A DNA stretch of 64,000 nt. It comes from Scatophagus argus (Eukaryota > Chordata > Actinopteri > Scatophagidae). Made by a program: the position numbers and the translations under genes. Positions 51,178 to 63,780 of the stretch are shown one piece after another. Location: the NCBI RefSeq assembly GCF_020382885.2, contig NC_058506.1, forward strand, positions 5,270,001-5,334,000, given 5' to 3'. Numbering within the stretch: position 1 is the first letter of the stretch; each line of letters opens with the position of its first letter. The notes beneath the pieces were generated by a model, which saw only the letters and a list, made by a program, of their open reading frames with translations, was not told the DNA's origin and made no database searches.

Positions 51178-51720
51178 CATGCAAATTATACCCGTGTTTA
51201 TTCTCATAGATGATTACATCCCCAACCGGCCAGCTGTGAAATTGGAACTTATATGCTTCAAGGTCAAGCTGGCAATCTCTGGAGCATTTCAATGGACAGG
51301 TTACAACCTGCATTCACCACTAGCACTTAACCAATGTGCAGGCAGTCCCTACCTATTCAGCAATGAGGGATCACGACCACAAAAAAACCACATGTACTCA
51401 ACAAGCATTTTTACAATCATTCTGAAACAACCACAGTCACATAGGTTCCAGCTACGTATAAGCACTCGCCTCATGATTTCAAGAGGCAGAGCAGCCTTTA
51501 ATGGACTGACATTTCACCTTGTGTCTTCTCTCTGTGCTTGAAGATGGAATGAATCCTCCTCTATGTGTTCAATTTATAAAAGCACTCCTGTCCAAATTAA
51601 TTTGAGATGGAATGTCACGGTTGCCTTGGAGACACGTGGAGTTGGAAGCCAGCTATTGTAACTCACCTGAGCTGTCACAGGAAAGGCTGCTTCTGCATTT
51701 TAAGAAATGAAATAGTAATT
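51178..51720. promoter_or_regulatory. Candidate enhancer-like noncoding block
   Basis: Contains an octamer-type word ATGCAAAT at 51180-51187, an X-box-like GTTGCCTTGGAGAC at 51620-51633 and a CAATTTA/AATTAATTT cluster. Motif content suggests a regulatory element. Conservation cannot be judged from one genome. Confidence 0.25.
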
Positions 51721-51860
51721 TCATCGTGGGTGAATAATAAAGGGAAATAGTTTTCACTGACCCTGAAAACATATTTTATCAATCGACTTTTTGCTACGAG
51801 CGGTGGGATCTTGTACGTGTACAGTCTGTGTTCAGTTTTGGTTTACAGGAGAAATTTCTC

Positions 51861-51886
51861 CTTTTCTTTTCTTTTCTTTTCTTTTC
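51861..51886 (+). repeat. (CTTTT)5 microsatellite
   Basis: Five tandem CTTTT units on a pyrimidine-rich background. Confidence 0.9.
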
Positions 51887-52009
51887 TCTCTGTTGTCCTA
51901 ACTGGTTTGAAGTGGCAGTTCTCTGTTAGAAAAGGATGATGTCATGTGATTTCCATGCACCAATCAGGATTATCAATATTTTTATCAGAATCTGATGACA
52001 GTTGGTCAG

Positions 52010-52085
52010 TCAGGGCTGCATCTAAACAGTATTTTCCATATTGATTTATCTGCTCATTATTGTCAATTAATTGGTTGTTTGAACT
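52010..52085 (-). repeat. 'agggctgca' MITE-like element, copy D (end fragment)
   Basis: Begins CAGGGCTGCATCTAAACAGT and continues ATTGATTTATCTGCTCATTA and TTGTCAATTAATTGGTTGTT, as at the start of copy B (22941). Only one end is present. Confidence 0.6.
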
Positions 52086-52242
52086 CCAATTCCTACCACA
52101 GTAGTGTTGTCATCAAACGAAAAATCAACAAGAACACAAAACAAAACAAAATTAGCAACTTTAAATTTAAGAAATGCAACCCATCAAATATTTTACATTG
52201 GTGCAGGTACAGTTTGATGATCTATCAGCACCACTGTGCAAA

Positions 52243-52933
52243 AGAGAATGCATTTGGGCAGCACAGTGGTGCAGTGGTTAGCAGTGTCACAGGAATGGCC
52301 GATCAGAGACAAGAATTCACCCTCCATCTGCCCAGTCATTAAATAGTCGTACATTTTTCAAGTTTTTCAAAAGCACATGTAACTTATATTTTGAAACTCA
52401 CTTTGTTTGTGGGAAACCCTTCACATTTCCATTTCCGGAAGGAAGATGTCAAAGACATTGTGATGCTGATGGAGAAGGTACGTCAGAAATGTGATGCACC
52501 GAAAATTACGTCTGTTTGTAACCAACTTAAAAGTGCGTTTAGATATCTAAATATTTTTAACTTGTGAGAAATTGAGCAAGAGCAGCACGTGGTGCAATGG
52601 TTAGCACTGTCGCCTCACAGCAAGAGGGTTCCAGATTCCTGGTCTGGGCCCTTCTGCGTGGAGTTTGCCTGTGTGGGTTTTCTCTGGGTACTCCGGCTTC
52701 CTCCCACAATCCCAAAAACATGCACATTAGGTTAATTGGCTACTCTACATTGCCCCTAGGTGTGAGTGTGTGCGTATGTGTCTGTCTCTGTGTGTCAGCC
52801 CTGAGACTGACCGGTGACCAGTCCAGGGTGAACCCCGCCTCTCGCCCGTAGTCAGCTGGGACAGGCTTCAGCCCACCTGCAGCCCTGACGGATAAAGTGG
52901 GTATAGAAAATGGATGGATAGAGAATGCATTTG
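52243..52933 (+). mobile_element. Composite tRNA-headed SINE with 14-bp target-site duplication
   Basis: Perfect direct repeats AGAGAATGCATTTG at 52243-52256 and 52920-52933 flank a 663-bp insert. The insert has three parts. First is a partial SINE head (52257-52290, GGCAGCACAGTGGTGCAGTG onward). Second is unit M (52290-52577), as at 40341. Third is a full SINE (about 52578-52919) starting with GCAGCACGTGGTGCAATGG, with a B-box-like GGTTCCAGATTCC, then TACTCCGGCTTCCTCCCACA and the 3' end AAAATGGATGGATA. The SINE is the common teleost 'gcacggtggtgcagtggttagcac' family. The outer duplication shows that all three parts arrived together. Confidence 0.88.
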
Positions 52934-55900
52934 AAAGTGGTCAGCAGAAATTTTAAGCATGTGTGATTTGTAATTAAGGAGTTTAAAGTTGCAAACAGGA
53001 TGGTAAACAAAGTAATTTGGGCTACACATGTCCAATATGCTGATCAAGGAGGCCTGACTAATGAATCATACAGCTCTCATTCTAATTAGCTCGTTGCTGC
53101 TGCATTCTTTCTCACTGCTGTACTTCAGCTCACAATTCTCTCAGGCTTCTTTGTTTAAAAAAAATCTTCCAATTAAGAGGAAATGCATATTCAGCTTGTT
53201 GGAAAGAAGCATTAGTGCTATCCTTCTATAGTAGCATCCTCCTCCTGTCATGGTCTTCCTGTGTGTAGCTGTATTCATCTTACTGGCTTGTCTCACTCTC
53301 ATCTAATTAACCAGCTATGGAGGCAGAGCGACTAGCACTTCACACGCTTTAGTTCTGACAATCACTGACGGGCATTGTGGAAACTGTTCCTGTCAGTATA
53401 ACTCCAATAGTACTGCAAAGAGCATCAAATCTTGTTGTCTGAAGGTGTTTCATTGGAAAAGATTGTTCACTCTCTCCCTTTGAAAAATCTTTTTCATAAA
53501 CTGTCCATCCATAAATTGCTCCATCCCTGTAGCAAGCTCAACCCATATTTTCTTTTCATTGTTCTCATTCATGTGTGGTCTTTGTCTCATTCAGCATGAA
53601 TTCTCTTTATCTGGAGCAGTTTGGTTATAATACAGTATGTCATGCTTGTTCAGCTTTGTATATATATCCAGTAGGTCTACTGATCCTCAGCCACGATGAC
53701 TCTGACCTAACCAATACCCACTTTTATCTCCATCTCTCTCCTTTTTTGTGTTAAGCCATCCTCACATGAAAGTTGAGAAAGAGAAAACTGCATCTGATTT
53801 GTGTGCAGGCTCATGGCTGCAGAGCCCTGGGCTGACTGACTGTGAATGCCATGACTCAGAATGTTCATGCCTTGTATGAAGTCTGATTCATCCATTGAGC
53901 GGGCCACCGGTGTCCAAAGGGGGATCTGTGCGTGCTCCTAATGAAATGAATGGCATTTCAGTAATTACTGGATTGCAGGATTAAATCAATCTTCATAGAT
54001 GGCACCAATGTGAAAGCTCATTTAAGCTTGATAGATTCATTGCTATGATTAGAAAAAGCATTGTTAATTTAACATACCTTAAAACTAAAAAACAAATTGT
54101 ATATTTTCCTTATCTCCTACTTACTAAAGATGCACGATTTTTGTTTTTTGATGGGGAGCTACTCTGATGAGTTTTTTCCTGTTGACCTTGAGGAAAGAAC
54201 TTTTTAAAACTTCTTTCAAAAGCATCCTGAGTACCATTAAATGTTTGAAAAGAAAATCATTTGATTTGCAGGTGTACTGCCGTGTAGGCACTGCAGCTTA
54301 ACATTCATTATTTTAGTACTATAGCAACCAGTGCAAACAATTTAATGTCTGAGCAGTAGAAAAAGCGCACAGCAGAAATCAATAGCTAGCAGCACGCACA
54401 AAGCATAATTATGGCTATTATTATAACTTTTAATGCGAGTGCAGTGATACATGATGAAGACGCTGTCACCAGATACATCAAGTGAGTGCTGTAGTCAGTT
54501 CTTTGAATTGCCTCTTTATTACCGTAGTCTTTTTGTTTTTTGACAACAATAGAGATATTTTCTTTCATCTTAAAATGTCTGCAGCACTGGTGACATTTCT
54601 GTCTGTTGTTAAACGGCGTGCAGTCGGTCTTGTCTAACCTAACCACTGTTTTTTTTTTCTCTTTCCACCTTTTTTCCACCACTATTTTAAGTCACAGCCG
54701 TGGAACATACTTTATACTGGAGGATTCACTGTTGTCCATTATAAGCCCTATTGCTAAATGTGACAGTGCCTTCTGTAAATGTAGTATATGCAGGGATTTG
54801 TTGGAGGGGTAATAGGATAGCTTTGAGGACACATAAATGGTTTGGTCCACCCCAAATTCCTGCATTCTGTGAAAAGAAAAATAAAACGAAACTTCGTAGT
54901 AACACCATAGGAGGTTGTTATCTACTGTCATAATTCTGTGTTTTGTTATGTTTAGTTTTGATTACTGATTATGCCCTCAAGTTACTCCAGATGTTGAAGT
55001 CAGGGCTTTAACAGGCATATAATGTAGTTTTACGCTCTTTAATCTAACTTTCATTTACTTTGTCACGACAACACCGAACACATCAGTCTATAAATGTCAG
55101 AACCACTCAAGATACTTTTGTATATATTTTGATTAATTTTCCTGTAGTGCATTTTAGATCTAACATTACACAACATGTATTTAATGGCTATTACTAAGGC
55201 TTGTAAACGTCTGATTAGTCAGTGTAGGAGATAGTGGCACATATGGACATGGTACACAAGGCTGTAGCTATAAATAAGAATGTGGCATGTCAGTCAATAT
55301 GCCAAATCTTATAAGGACTGAAATACATTGTTGGCTTTGCTCCATCTGGAATCATATGCTACAAGGCAGAAGCAGATGTGTTTATTACCATCTTCTTCTG
55401 CACGGAACTGGAGCAGTGGACGCGTCTGTCGTCAACTGCAACTAAGAGACATAGACCCAGATCTGATTGCTTCTCTTACATTTAAAACCTTTAGAAGTGA
55501 CTGGATATGAATTTATTCTCAGTTTTCATCTGTGCCTTAGACTGAAATGGATTTACTACTTCCTGAGATCCAACAGGCCATTTTAGCCATGCTAGAGACT
55601 TCAGTCAGTCAGTCGGTGGTTCTGAAATGTGTCTGTAGTGATTTAAAATCAAAAAATGACTAGACCTTTGTTATATATTTTGTTACATTGTGTACATTAT
55701 CCCAAATATCCCCAAATATGTTCATAACCGGAAATCCATCATTTTATTCAAGGAAGCGTTTCACAGGGTCACCTGTTGCAATAACATAAATATAACTGTA
55801 AAACATTACTTTGTCTGTGAACATATCTGCCTAAGTCACATAAGATATTAGTTGTTTACATAAGTTGTTGTTTAATAATGAAGACAATAACTCCAGTGAT

Positions 55901-58609
55901 CCCATCGTAATTACTTCTTTCATTTTTATTGAGAAACCTTTAGTGTCACTTTGGGCCAATGCTTTGGTTTATAACCAAATACTTTCAAAGGAGCACTGTG
56001 CCCAAGTACAGCCACGCAAAGCTGTAAACAAATGTTTTATTATTCAAGGTGTTAAGACTACAGCTGAGCAACAAATTTGCTCTTTTCATTTTGATATTCA
56101 CTTTTGTATTTGACAGGCGACCTGAAACTGAATAGTTAGTAGCATTTAAAATTAAGGAAGCAAAAGCCCTCTTACAAGACATTTTACCATGTCAGTAAAC
56201 TTGCCACAGTTGCAGCTCATATACTCTGTTTACATTCTGTTACTTTCTCAAAAATGTACTTTACAGTTTGACACAGTGCAAGAGACCTGCATGATTTGGG
56301 TGCAAAGTAGTTCGTCTAAATAGATACAATGTAAAATGGCTCTGAGAGTCAATAAACCATCTCAGAGCATCCTTTTACATCCCAGCTGTTATCATTTCAG
56401 ATGGAAAAGAGCTTTTTGAAGCAACCAAGAAGCAAAACCAATAAACCACTGACAGCCAGGTTTCTTTTGGCATTGTGCCTCATCTGTCCTTGCTTCTCTC
56501 CTGTCAGTGTGTGGGGGGGATTGTTATATATCATTCACTTAATTAGCTGCAAGCTTGTACGGTGTTTTGAACTTTCATGCCTCTTGGGTTATTATGTTAA
56601 CCGCTATTAAAGTTTTTAAAAAATGTGAAAAGTTGGAAACAGAGATAAGTAAGATATGACCTGATGTTGATTAGTTCATCATGCTGATCTCTATAGCTCA
56701 GTTTGCGCTGATGAATGAGAAATGCCATGAATGATTTTCTTTCAATTTTCAGCAATCAGTTACAGAAAAAAAACAAACAAAAACGGATGTTAGCTTTTAG
56801 AAACTAATAACAAAATCTTTTGGTTCATTCACCCAGAGCTAAATGATAGAGTGCCTGAATCCCCTGTGTAATTAACCAGAGGATTGAGCAGCTTGCATGA
56901 TTTTTGTTACTCATAAATCTATGCTACAGCATTTGAGGGCTGCTGGCTGCTGGTGATTACAATCCTGGAAAGGTGTAGGCAGCAAACCTGTATTTAGAAT
57001 CAGCCCTTTGGCTGCTCTGAGCAAAACAATTCCTCTGTAAACTCCTGACAAGTTTTATTCCTGTGAGAAATGAAAAGGGGAATTGTCTGAAAGTTGGGGA
57101 GATTTCGTTGTTGTTGTTGTTTTGCTATGATTGGTGGGAAGGTGGTTGTTATACGGGATGAAAATCGGTGCTGAATTTGGCAGAAGTGAAGATGGTTTTG
57201 TGCACATGTCTCAGAGGCATGTCCATGCAGTCCAGGGGGTGATTGCACTCAGGGAATGAACGTCTGCCGGTAACTGACAGGCATCACTCTATATCAGGAA
57301 GCTGATCGCTCCGCGCTCCAGAGTGCTGTGTCAATTAAAGAGCGGCAGCGCAGGCAGGTGGAAAAGAGGACAGCCTCATTTCTGTGCTGCAGCAGTCTTC
57401 AGATTGGCTTCAGATTGCTGCAGGCACTGACTCTATTCAACCAACTCTCCCTTTGACTGGCTCAATCACCAGTACGCAGCAGGCAGGTGGATAAGAGAGA
57501 GATTTCATCTATATCAACAGTGTGTCTTCTGATAGCTTCAAAGCATACACTGTTAAAACATGATTAAATAGGTAGAGTCCTGTGGAATATTGTAGGAATT
57601 CTTCACTGTGGTCTGAAATAGCTGACTTGAATCTCACTCACAGAGACCACCTGTGATGATAATACATTTGTGTTTGTGTTTTCTGAACCCTACATGCACC
57701 TGCCGTAGGATGTTCGTGCTATAATCCTGGCCACTCCTCAGCAACGCTTTGAGGAGGAACCTCTGCCACTTTTAAGCAGCCCTTCACCAAAGCACTCTGG
57801 TTGTACTAACTTTTTAAATTAGACTTTACTTTGAAGCTGACTGCGCAACAGATGTTACAAGTGCTCCAGCGAGAGCCAGAAGTTGAGGTTCATTTTGATC
57901 ATTAACATACCAGTTAGTGATGATTTCATGGAACTATTTATGGGTAAGTAATTGTAGCTGATGGGTTTTATGAAATTATGAGTTCAGTGCTTGGGGAATA
58001 ATAGCCCAGAAAGAGGAAAATATGGGAAATAATGACGTTGGGAGATCAGTTGACTGCATGCACAGAAACATTCGCTGTCATGGCAGTGGGCTAATTCAAG
58101 CCGAGCATGTCTGCTGGACGTTTGATAAATTCTATAATGGATCTTGGGTTTGGATGGAGGGTGCATGGGGGAGGCTAATCTCCAGATGGCTCTCTGACCT
58201 TCTCAGAATGAGAGACAGAGAGGGAAAGAGGGCATAGTTTAGGAAATTGCTCTTATCTTTGTTCTTGAATAGAAGATGATTTCTCTTTTTATTTCTTTCT
58301 GTCTTTCTTTTTGGTTTAAATTCAACTTTTCAATTTCTGCTGCCCTCTAAATAAAATGTGTCACAGAGAGAAGTTTGACTGAAGTTTTGCGAACATCGTT
58401 TCTTCCCTCTTGGATTAACTTGGACTTTGGAAAAAAACAGAAAGTTAATTGGTTTATTCTCAATATGCAATAAGACAACAAATTTAGTTTGGAAGGAGAT
58501 TTTCGACATCATACAGTATTTTGTTGTAGCTAGACTTTCAGTTCACCCTGTGGCAGTGTCAGGAAAGCAGCCAGTGGATGAAATTTGATGCCATACATTC
58601 ACTCAAGCA
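52934..58609. other. Noncoding DNA with candidate conserved blocks
   Basis: No exon supported. The blocks at 53005-53130, 54340-54480 and 57290-57500 are repeat-free and rich in TAAT/ATTA homeodomain-type words or balanced in composition. This is the look of conserved noncoding elements near developmental genes, but it is inference without an alignment. Confidence 0.35.
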
Positions 58610-59065
58610 GTGTACTGAAGTCCAACTTTGAGACACTTGTCCTTGAGTATTTTCATTTTCTGGTACTTTATACCTCTGCTTTACCAGAAGCAAATATTGT
58701 GCCCTTTATTCCACTACATTTGTTTGACTAGTTACTTTGCAGTTTTAGTTTAATAATATAAAATCTAATCAACAAATTCTTATGCACTATTATACATTTA
58801 AGATAAAACATTTTTGAGCTACCCAGCTGATAAACTATTAGTGAGTGATGAACACATTAATGCATCAGTAATAATTGAGTAATATAATAAACACTGCTCT
58901 GAAATATGCCATTGTGCATGATGAATACTTTTATTTTTGCTCGTATATTTTGATGCTATTACATAAGTAAAAACTTAAATGTCTGATTTTATTTGTAACA
59001 GAGTATTCCTGCACTGTGATATTGTTACTTTTACTTAAGCACAAGACCTGAGCACTTCTTCAACC
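58610..59065 (+). repeat. Dispersed 'ttgagtattttcattttctg..tacttttacttaag' teleost repeat
   Basis: Contains CCTTGAGTATTTTCATTTTC, CCACTACATTTGTTTGACTA, GTTACTTTGCAGTTTTAGTT, AACAGAGTATTCCTGCACTG and TTGTTACTTTTACTTAAGCA, then GAGCACTTCTTCAACC. I recognise this as a widely dispersed family in percomorph genomes, here nearly full length. It is noncoding. Confidence 0.65.
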
Positions 59066-59599
59066 TGTGACTGACTTCAGACCTCTGCTTTGTTGACTTA
59101 AACAACACCGAAGCTTAAAGTTGTGGGCCAAAAACTAAGGTAGATAACAAAACCTGAAATACAACTTAAGATGTATCTGCTTAGTAAGCAAGAACGCATG
59201 ACAGAGGCTGAATCCACAAATACACTATGCTGAAATGATATCTGAAAAAAAAAAACGATTTTTCAATTTATTTAAGTTGTCGGCCCATCCATGTCTTTGA
59301 GAGGAAAAGTCACATTCCACTTTTAATGAGATCTGCTCTCTTTTATGTAAATTGTACTGCAGGGACTGATGGGTTATTATTCTGTAACTGAAGTACCTGC
59401 ATAGTGAAGGCTGAGTGTGAGAGGCTAAAGAGAAATCATGCATTCCATACATTATAATTCCATTTCAAAATCTGGTGCCTATATTATCCACAATGCTACT
59501 CGACTCCACAGCTTGGTCAGAGACTCTGCTATAATAGTTATACTAGAAGCAGCTGCATTATTCATTTATTTGTTTATTTATTTTCCTCAAGACAGTTTC

Positions 59600-59930
59600 A
59601 CTTAGTCCCGCCCTAGCATGCTGTGATTGGCTGGTACTCAGTGTTTGGCGAGAAGGTTTTCATTCTTGACTTCAAAGCCTTTAACATCCGTACAAGGAAG
59701 GAAGGTTTTTGAAACCAGTTATTTGTAGATGTGCCAGTTGTTGACTTATTATTCTCATTTTCTGTAAGCTATTTTCACTTTTCATGTTGTCACAGTTTGG
59801 TTTGGTTCAACCAATTGATTGATTACATTCAGGACAAGATCATGGTTTGGGTTAGGATAGACCCTTCACGCTTGCTCAGAGGCGATGAGTACCAGCCAAT
59901 CTTGGCACTTTAGTACTAATCAGTCCCAGA
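59600..59930. repeat. Inverted-repeat pair, possible decayed fold-back element
   Basis: GATTGGCTGGTACTCA at 59625-59640 is the exact reverse complement of TGAGTACCAGCCAATC at 59886-59901. The sequence between them has no gene. Arms beyond the 16-bp match are strongly diverged. Confidence 0.5.
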
Positions 59931-60239
59931 ATATTGGAGTAGGACTAGGCAATACTGAACTGGGGTAAAAATGAAATGAAATATTATAAAATAACGCATA
60001 GCAGCTAACGTAGCCTTGAGATGCTAAACTCAAGCAGAGATGAGGAGCAGTTAGACATCTGGTATACTAATTTCTTACTGTTGTGTACATTTGTTGCATC
60101 AGCTTTTTTAAAATAATGACATTTTGCCCAGGACTACCCCTGAAGATTGGAGAGATAATTAAAGATAATTTGGAATCAGTTCCATCTTCATTTGAATTTT
60201 ACTCAGTGCTGTGCAGAGGAAGATGTGTTGTGTACCGAC

Positions 60240-60430
60240 AAGCAGGGACTGACTCAGGCACGCAGTCCTGAGCCCGTCTCTCCCCTGCCAGCGACCTTAC
60301 TAATCGCATCAGAGGTAGTCCTATGCTAATCATTTCTCCCCTGAGACCCTGCACATGGCAACACCGTGGAGTTTATGAGCTTGAGCAGACTGAATATAGT
60401 TGTGCTCTGAGCCAGCTGGAAAAGATGCAA
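60240..60430. promoter_or_regulatory. Candidate conserved noncoding block
   Basis: Repeat-free and GC-balanced within AT-rich surroundings, with words such as TATGCTAATCATT and GATGCAAATGTG (octamer-like). There is no open frame of note. Function is inferred only from composition. Confidence 0.25.
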
Positions 60431-63400
60431 ATGTGCTGAAGAGCCGAGGAGAGATTTTAAAAAAGCATATTTTGATTTCTGAGGAGCAAAGCAGGGCAAA
60501 CTGTTAGAAGCCATGTTCTGAGGTCGAACTTGTATCAACCCACAGCTGAACTGTGTGCCAGGATGAGCCCAGATGTCACCTCATAGACAGCGTGCCTGTC
60601 TTCCTCTGAGGTGACTCGCGGTATTCTCTCGTTGTTGAAAATGGGACAGGAGTGGTTTATTTCTGTCGCACTCTGTCTCTGAGGTTGCCAAGGATGTTTC
60701 TCCACCGAAGGCCAAAATTTTTCAGCCGCCTTCTCACCTCACTCTGGATCTGTCTCTCATTAGAAAGGTCTACTTCTAAATGATGCATAAAGCAGCTCTT
60801 ACTAGTAGCTCTACACATGAAAGTTTTTGCAGAGCTCTGCATCAGACAGAAGAGGTATTTGCACTTCCAAATGCTATCACTGGAATTCTTGAGCACAGCA
60901 GCATCACCCATCCTCCAGCAGTCACTCCCTCCTCTGCTCCTGCTCTCTTTCTTTGGCCCTCATAGAGTACAAATCTCTCTCAACTGCAGTTGAAGCTGCC
61001 TTCTTACGGTTGTGTTTCATTCTGTGCTGCAGCTCCCAAAACACCAACAGAAGAATAAGTGAAGCACTTAACAGAAACTACTCATACTCTGTCTAACCTC
61101 ATGTCTCTTTAATAAATTCAGCTGAATGGTGGGCTGTGCCCGTGCATGAATTTACCAAGTCAGAGCAGCTGCTGTCTGAAAATGTGCCAATGTCTCAACT
61201 GAATTCTATTTCTCTTTTAGTATTTAGCGTGGTCCCATTGTGACAAGGTTAATTCACAAGCACAAGTGGCAGAGTTTTAGTAAACAGTAGTAAATAATAA
61301 ATTAGATGCCTCAGAAGTTTTGATTCCTAGTTTAAAGTTGAGACAAGGTCACTGGGCATGACTGTTTCGTCCATGTTTTATATTCTTCCCTTTTTTCTCT
61401 TACCATTCCGCAGACCTCTGCTGCTCATTTTGTATGCACTTTCCATCTAACTATGATTACAAAAAAATAGAGAGAGAGAAAGAAAAATTTGAGACTACTT
61501 GTTTCTCGGCACCCAGCAAGAATCCATCGTGCCTGGAATGAAGACAGCCAACCTTGGTTGAGCTTAGCTAAACACATCCACTGGGTGCCAAAGTGCTAAA
61601 AACAAAACACAAGCTTCCAGCCAAGGGGCAGATTATTTTGAAGGAAAGGTGTGATGGAAAGCTAGAGATAGGAGACAGATGGAGAGGGGGAACTTAAGCG
61701 AGTGCTGTCAGTGAAAAGACATGCAGTCGGGTTTTGCTAAGACATATGCTCACACAGTATATCCAGAAGATCACAGAATGGGTGGTGGTAGTGGGAGGCG
61801 GGGGTCTTTTTTAGAGACAGTCAGCCAGGATGTTTTTTCAACTTCTCTCTGCCTGTCTCAGTCAAGGTCAAGCCCCCTGTTACTGCCACCCTGCAATCAT
61901 GGTCGAGGTGCAGCCACTGCTGAGTGAGATCCAATCACTGGAGCCTTTGTGAGCAACACAGAGTGACCTTGCGTGCTATAAGAGAGGGGTGAATGGTCAG
62001 CCAGAGAGAGAGAGTTGGCTTTTAGAGAGTAAAGTGGCTCCAAGAAGACCAGTCCCACCTCTCCACTTTTCTCTCTTGACAGTGGCAGGAGAAATGGAAT
62101 CCCGTTAAACAAGCCACAGATTTTCTAAGGCACATAATAAATAGAAGCACGCTGTTGTCTTTGTGTATTTTTGCACTCTATTTCATTAACATCAATAGAT
62201 TTTAGTAAAGCATCAAAATATTTTATCATATATTATTCTAATCTTGAATATATCTTATATAATGTATTATTATTTTTCACATGCTTATATTGTGGTTATA
62301 ATATATAAATTCTTTACCTATACCTATATCTCTGTCTGTCTATCTATCTATCTGTCCATGTGGCAACAGAACAGACAGAAAGAACAATGCTTTCCCAACT
62401 CTCACCAAGTGGGCTTTTTGCTTAAACCGAACCAGTCCTAAGCGAAGCATTGTCACAGCAAAAATGGAAATTAAAATATGGAATAAACGCAAAGTTTAGA
62501 CATGTGAAACAAAGTTTCAACATATTCATGGTTTGCAGAAATGGCAGTGTTTATTTTGGCAATTGATGTGATGTTAGGTGTTGGATGATACAAATCAGTA
62601 CTGTATGAAAAAAAATTCCCCGCTTGCAGTCAAGTGCAGACTATAGTCAGCTACTACCCACAGAACCCGATTTGTTATTTACAGCTAGATTTATCGCAGA
62701 ATGAAAGATGCACATACAGAATCTGTTCACTCTCTTCTAGTAATGAATACCAGACTAAATTTACAGATGGCCATACATATGTTCTGTACTGAAAGTGCCC
62801 TGCTGCGTAGATTTACCTTATAAAAAACCTGCAATATGTTCATATATTCAGATACAGAAAACATACTGTATGAAAAACAAGCTGCACATTTTCTACCAGC
62901 TCAGATGGACTTAATGGTGAATTAATGATGCCAAATGACTAATCTATCCTCTGAGTGATCCGATTAACAGTGATTGTAACAACATCATCATTATTACTAT
63001 TATTAAAAATGTGTTTCCACATTTTACGTCCACTCATGTTACACAAATGTTAGGAGTTAGGTGCCTTGAGTTAAACAGTTGTTGGCGCTAATTCTTCTTT
63101 CAATCATTTGCCAGTAACCACTGCAGACAGTGCTCACAACGACAGGACATAATTAAAAGATTCCCAGTAAACTTTTACTGACGGAGACCCATGTGGGAAA
63201 CGTGATGGAAATATTATGAAAGCCAAGACAGATGTCAACACAGTTCATGCTGAACTACAGATGTCAGTTTCGTGGTGGCGCTGGAGAGATCGCATCATTA
63301 CAAACAGGAAATTGTTGACCTGCTTTTTGCTTTTAATTCTCTCAGTCTGGGAGCTTCTGAGGTTAATTCCTTGTGTAAATTTACTTCTAATGAAGTAGGC

Positions 63401-63580
63401 ACTCAACAAGTAATTTATCCATCCAAAGAAGCACACAGGCAAAATAATCAAATATCCCAACAGATTGCAGCTCAAAGGAGCTACAGAGTATAGAAGCAAC
63501 AATGTCATTTAGTTTAGATAATGATATATTTAGATAAAATTCCCCATGGAAAAAATAAAATCACTATAATCACACTGTGG
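60431..63580. other. Noncoding DNA
   Basis: No supported exon. A short (TCTA)n tract lies at about 62338-62354 and an AT-rich stretch at 62200-62320. Nothing else is recognised. Confidence 0.4.
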
Positions 63581-63584
63581 CTCA

Positions 63585-63780
63585 AGTCCAGGCAATCAGC
63601 TCTCTAATGTCTCATTAGCCTAATTGAACGTTAAATTCTTAATGAGACTGATATTTTTCACTGCGTGGCCACGGTGAATATTATCCTCATTAACTTAGCC
63701 CTGAGTGCGTGATCCATATGCTGTATGCATCAGATGAGTCAGCTCTGCGTGGGCACATTGAGAGCTCATGATGCTTATTT
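63585..63780. promoter_or_regulatory. Candidate homeodomain-rich conserved noncoding element
   Basis: Within 200 bp there are several TAAT/ATTA words (ATTAGCCTAATTGAACG, TTAAATTCTTAATGAGAC, CTCATTAACTTAGCC) plus a TGAGTCAG AP-1-like site at 63735-63742. It is free of recognised repeats. The look is that of a vertebrate developmental enhancer; this is inference. Confidence 0.3.

Noticed and set aside
52258..52650. Possible functional tRNA gene at GCAGCACGTGGTGCAATGGTT
   Set aside because: It is the tRNA-like head of the SINE. The B-box-like GGTTCCAGATTCC is present, but no cloverleaf with paired acceptor ends could be made out.
55328..55510. A 60-codon frame resembling the tail of a retrotransposon protein
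   Set aside because: Only a vague likeness, with no neighbouring LINE sequence and no 3' tail, so it was not called.
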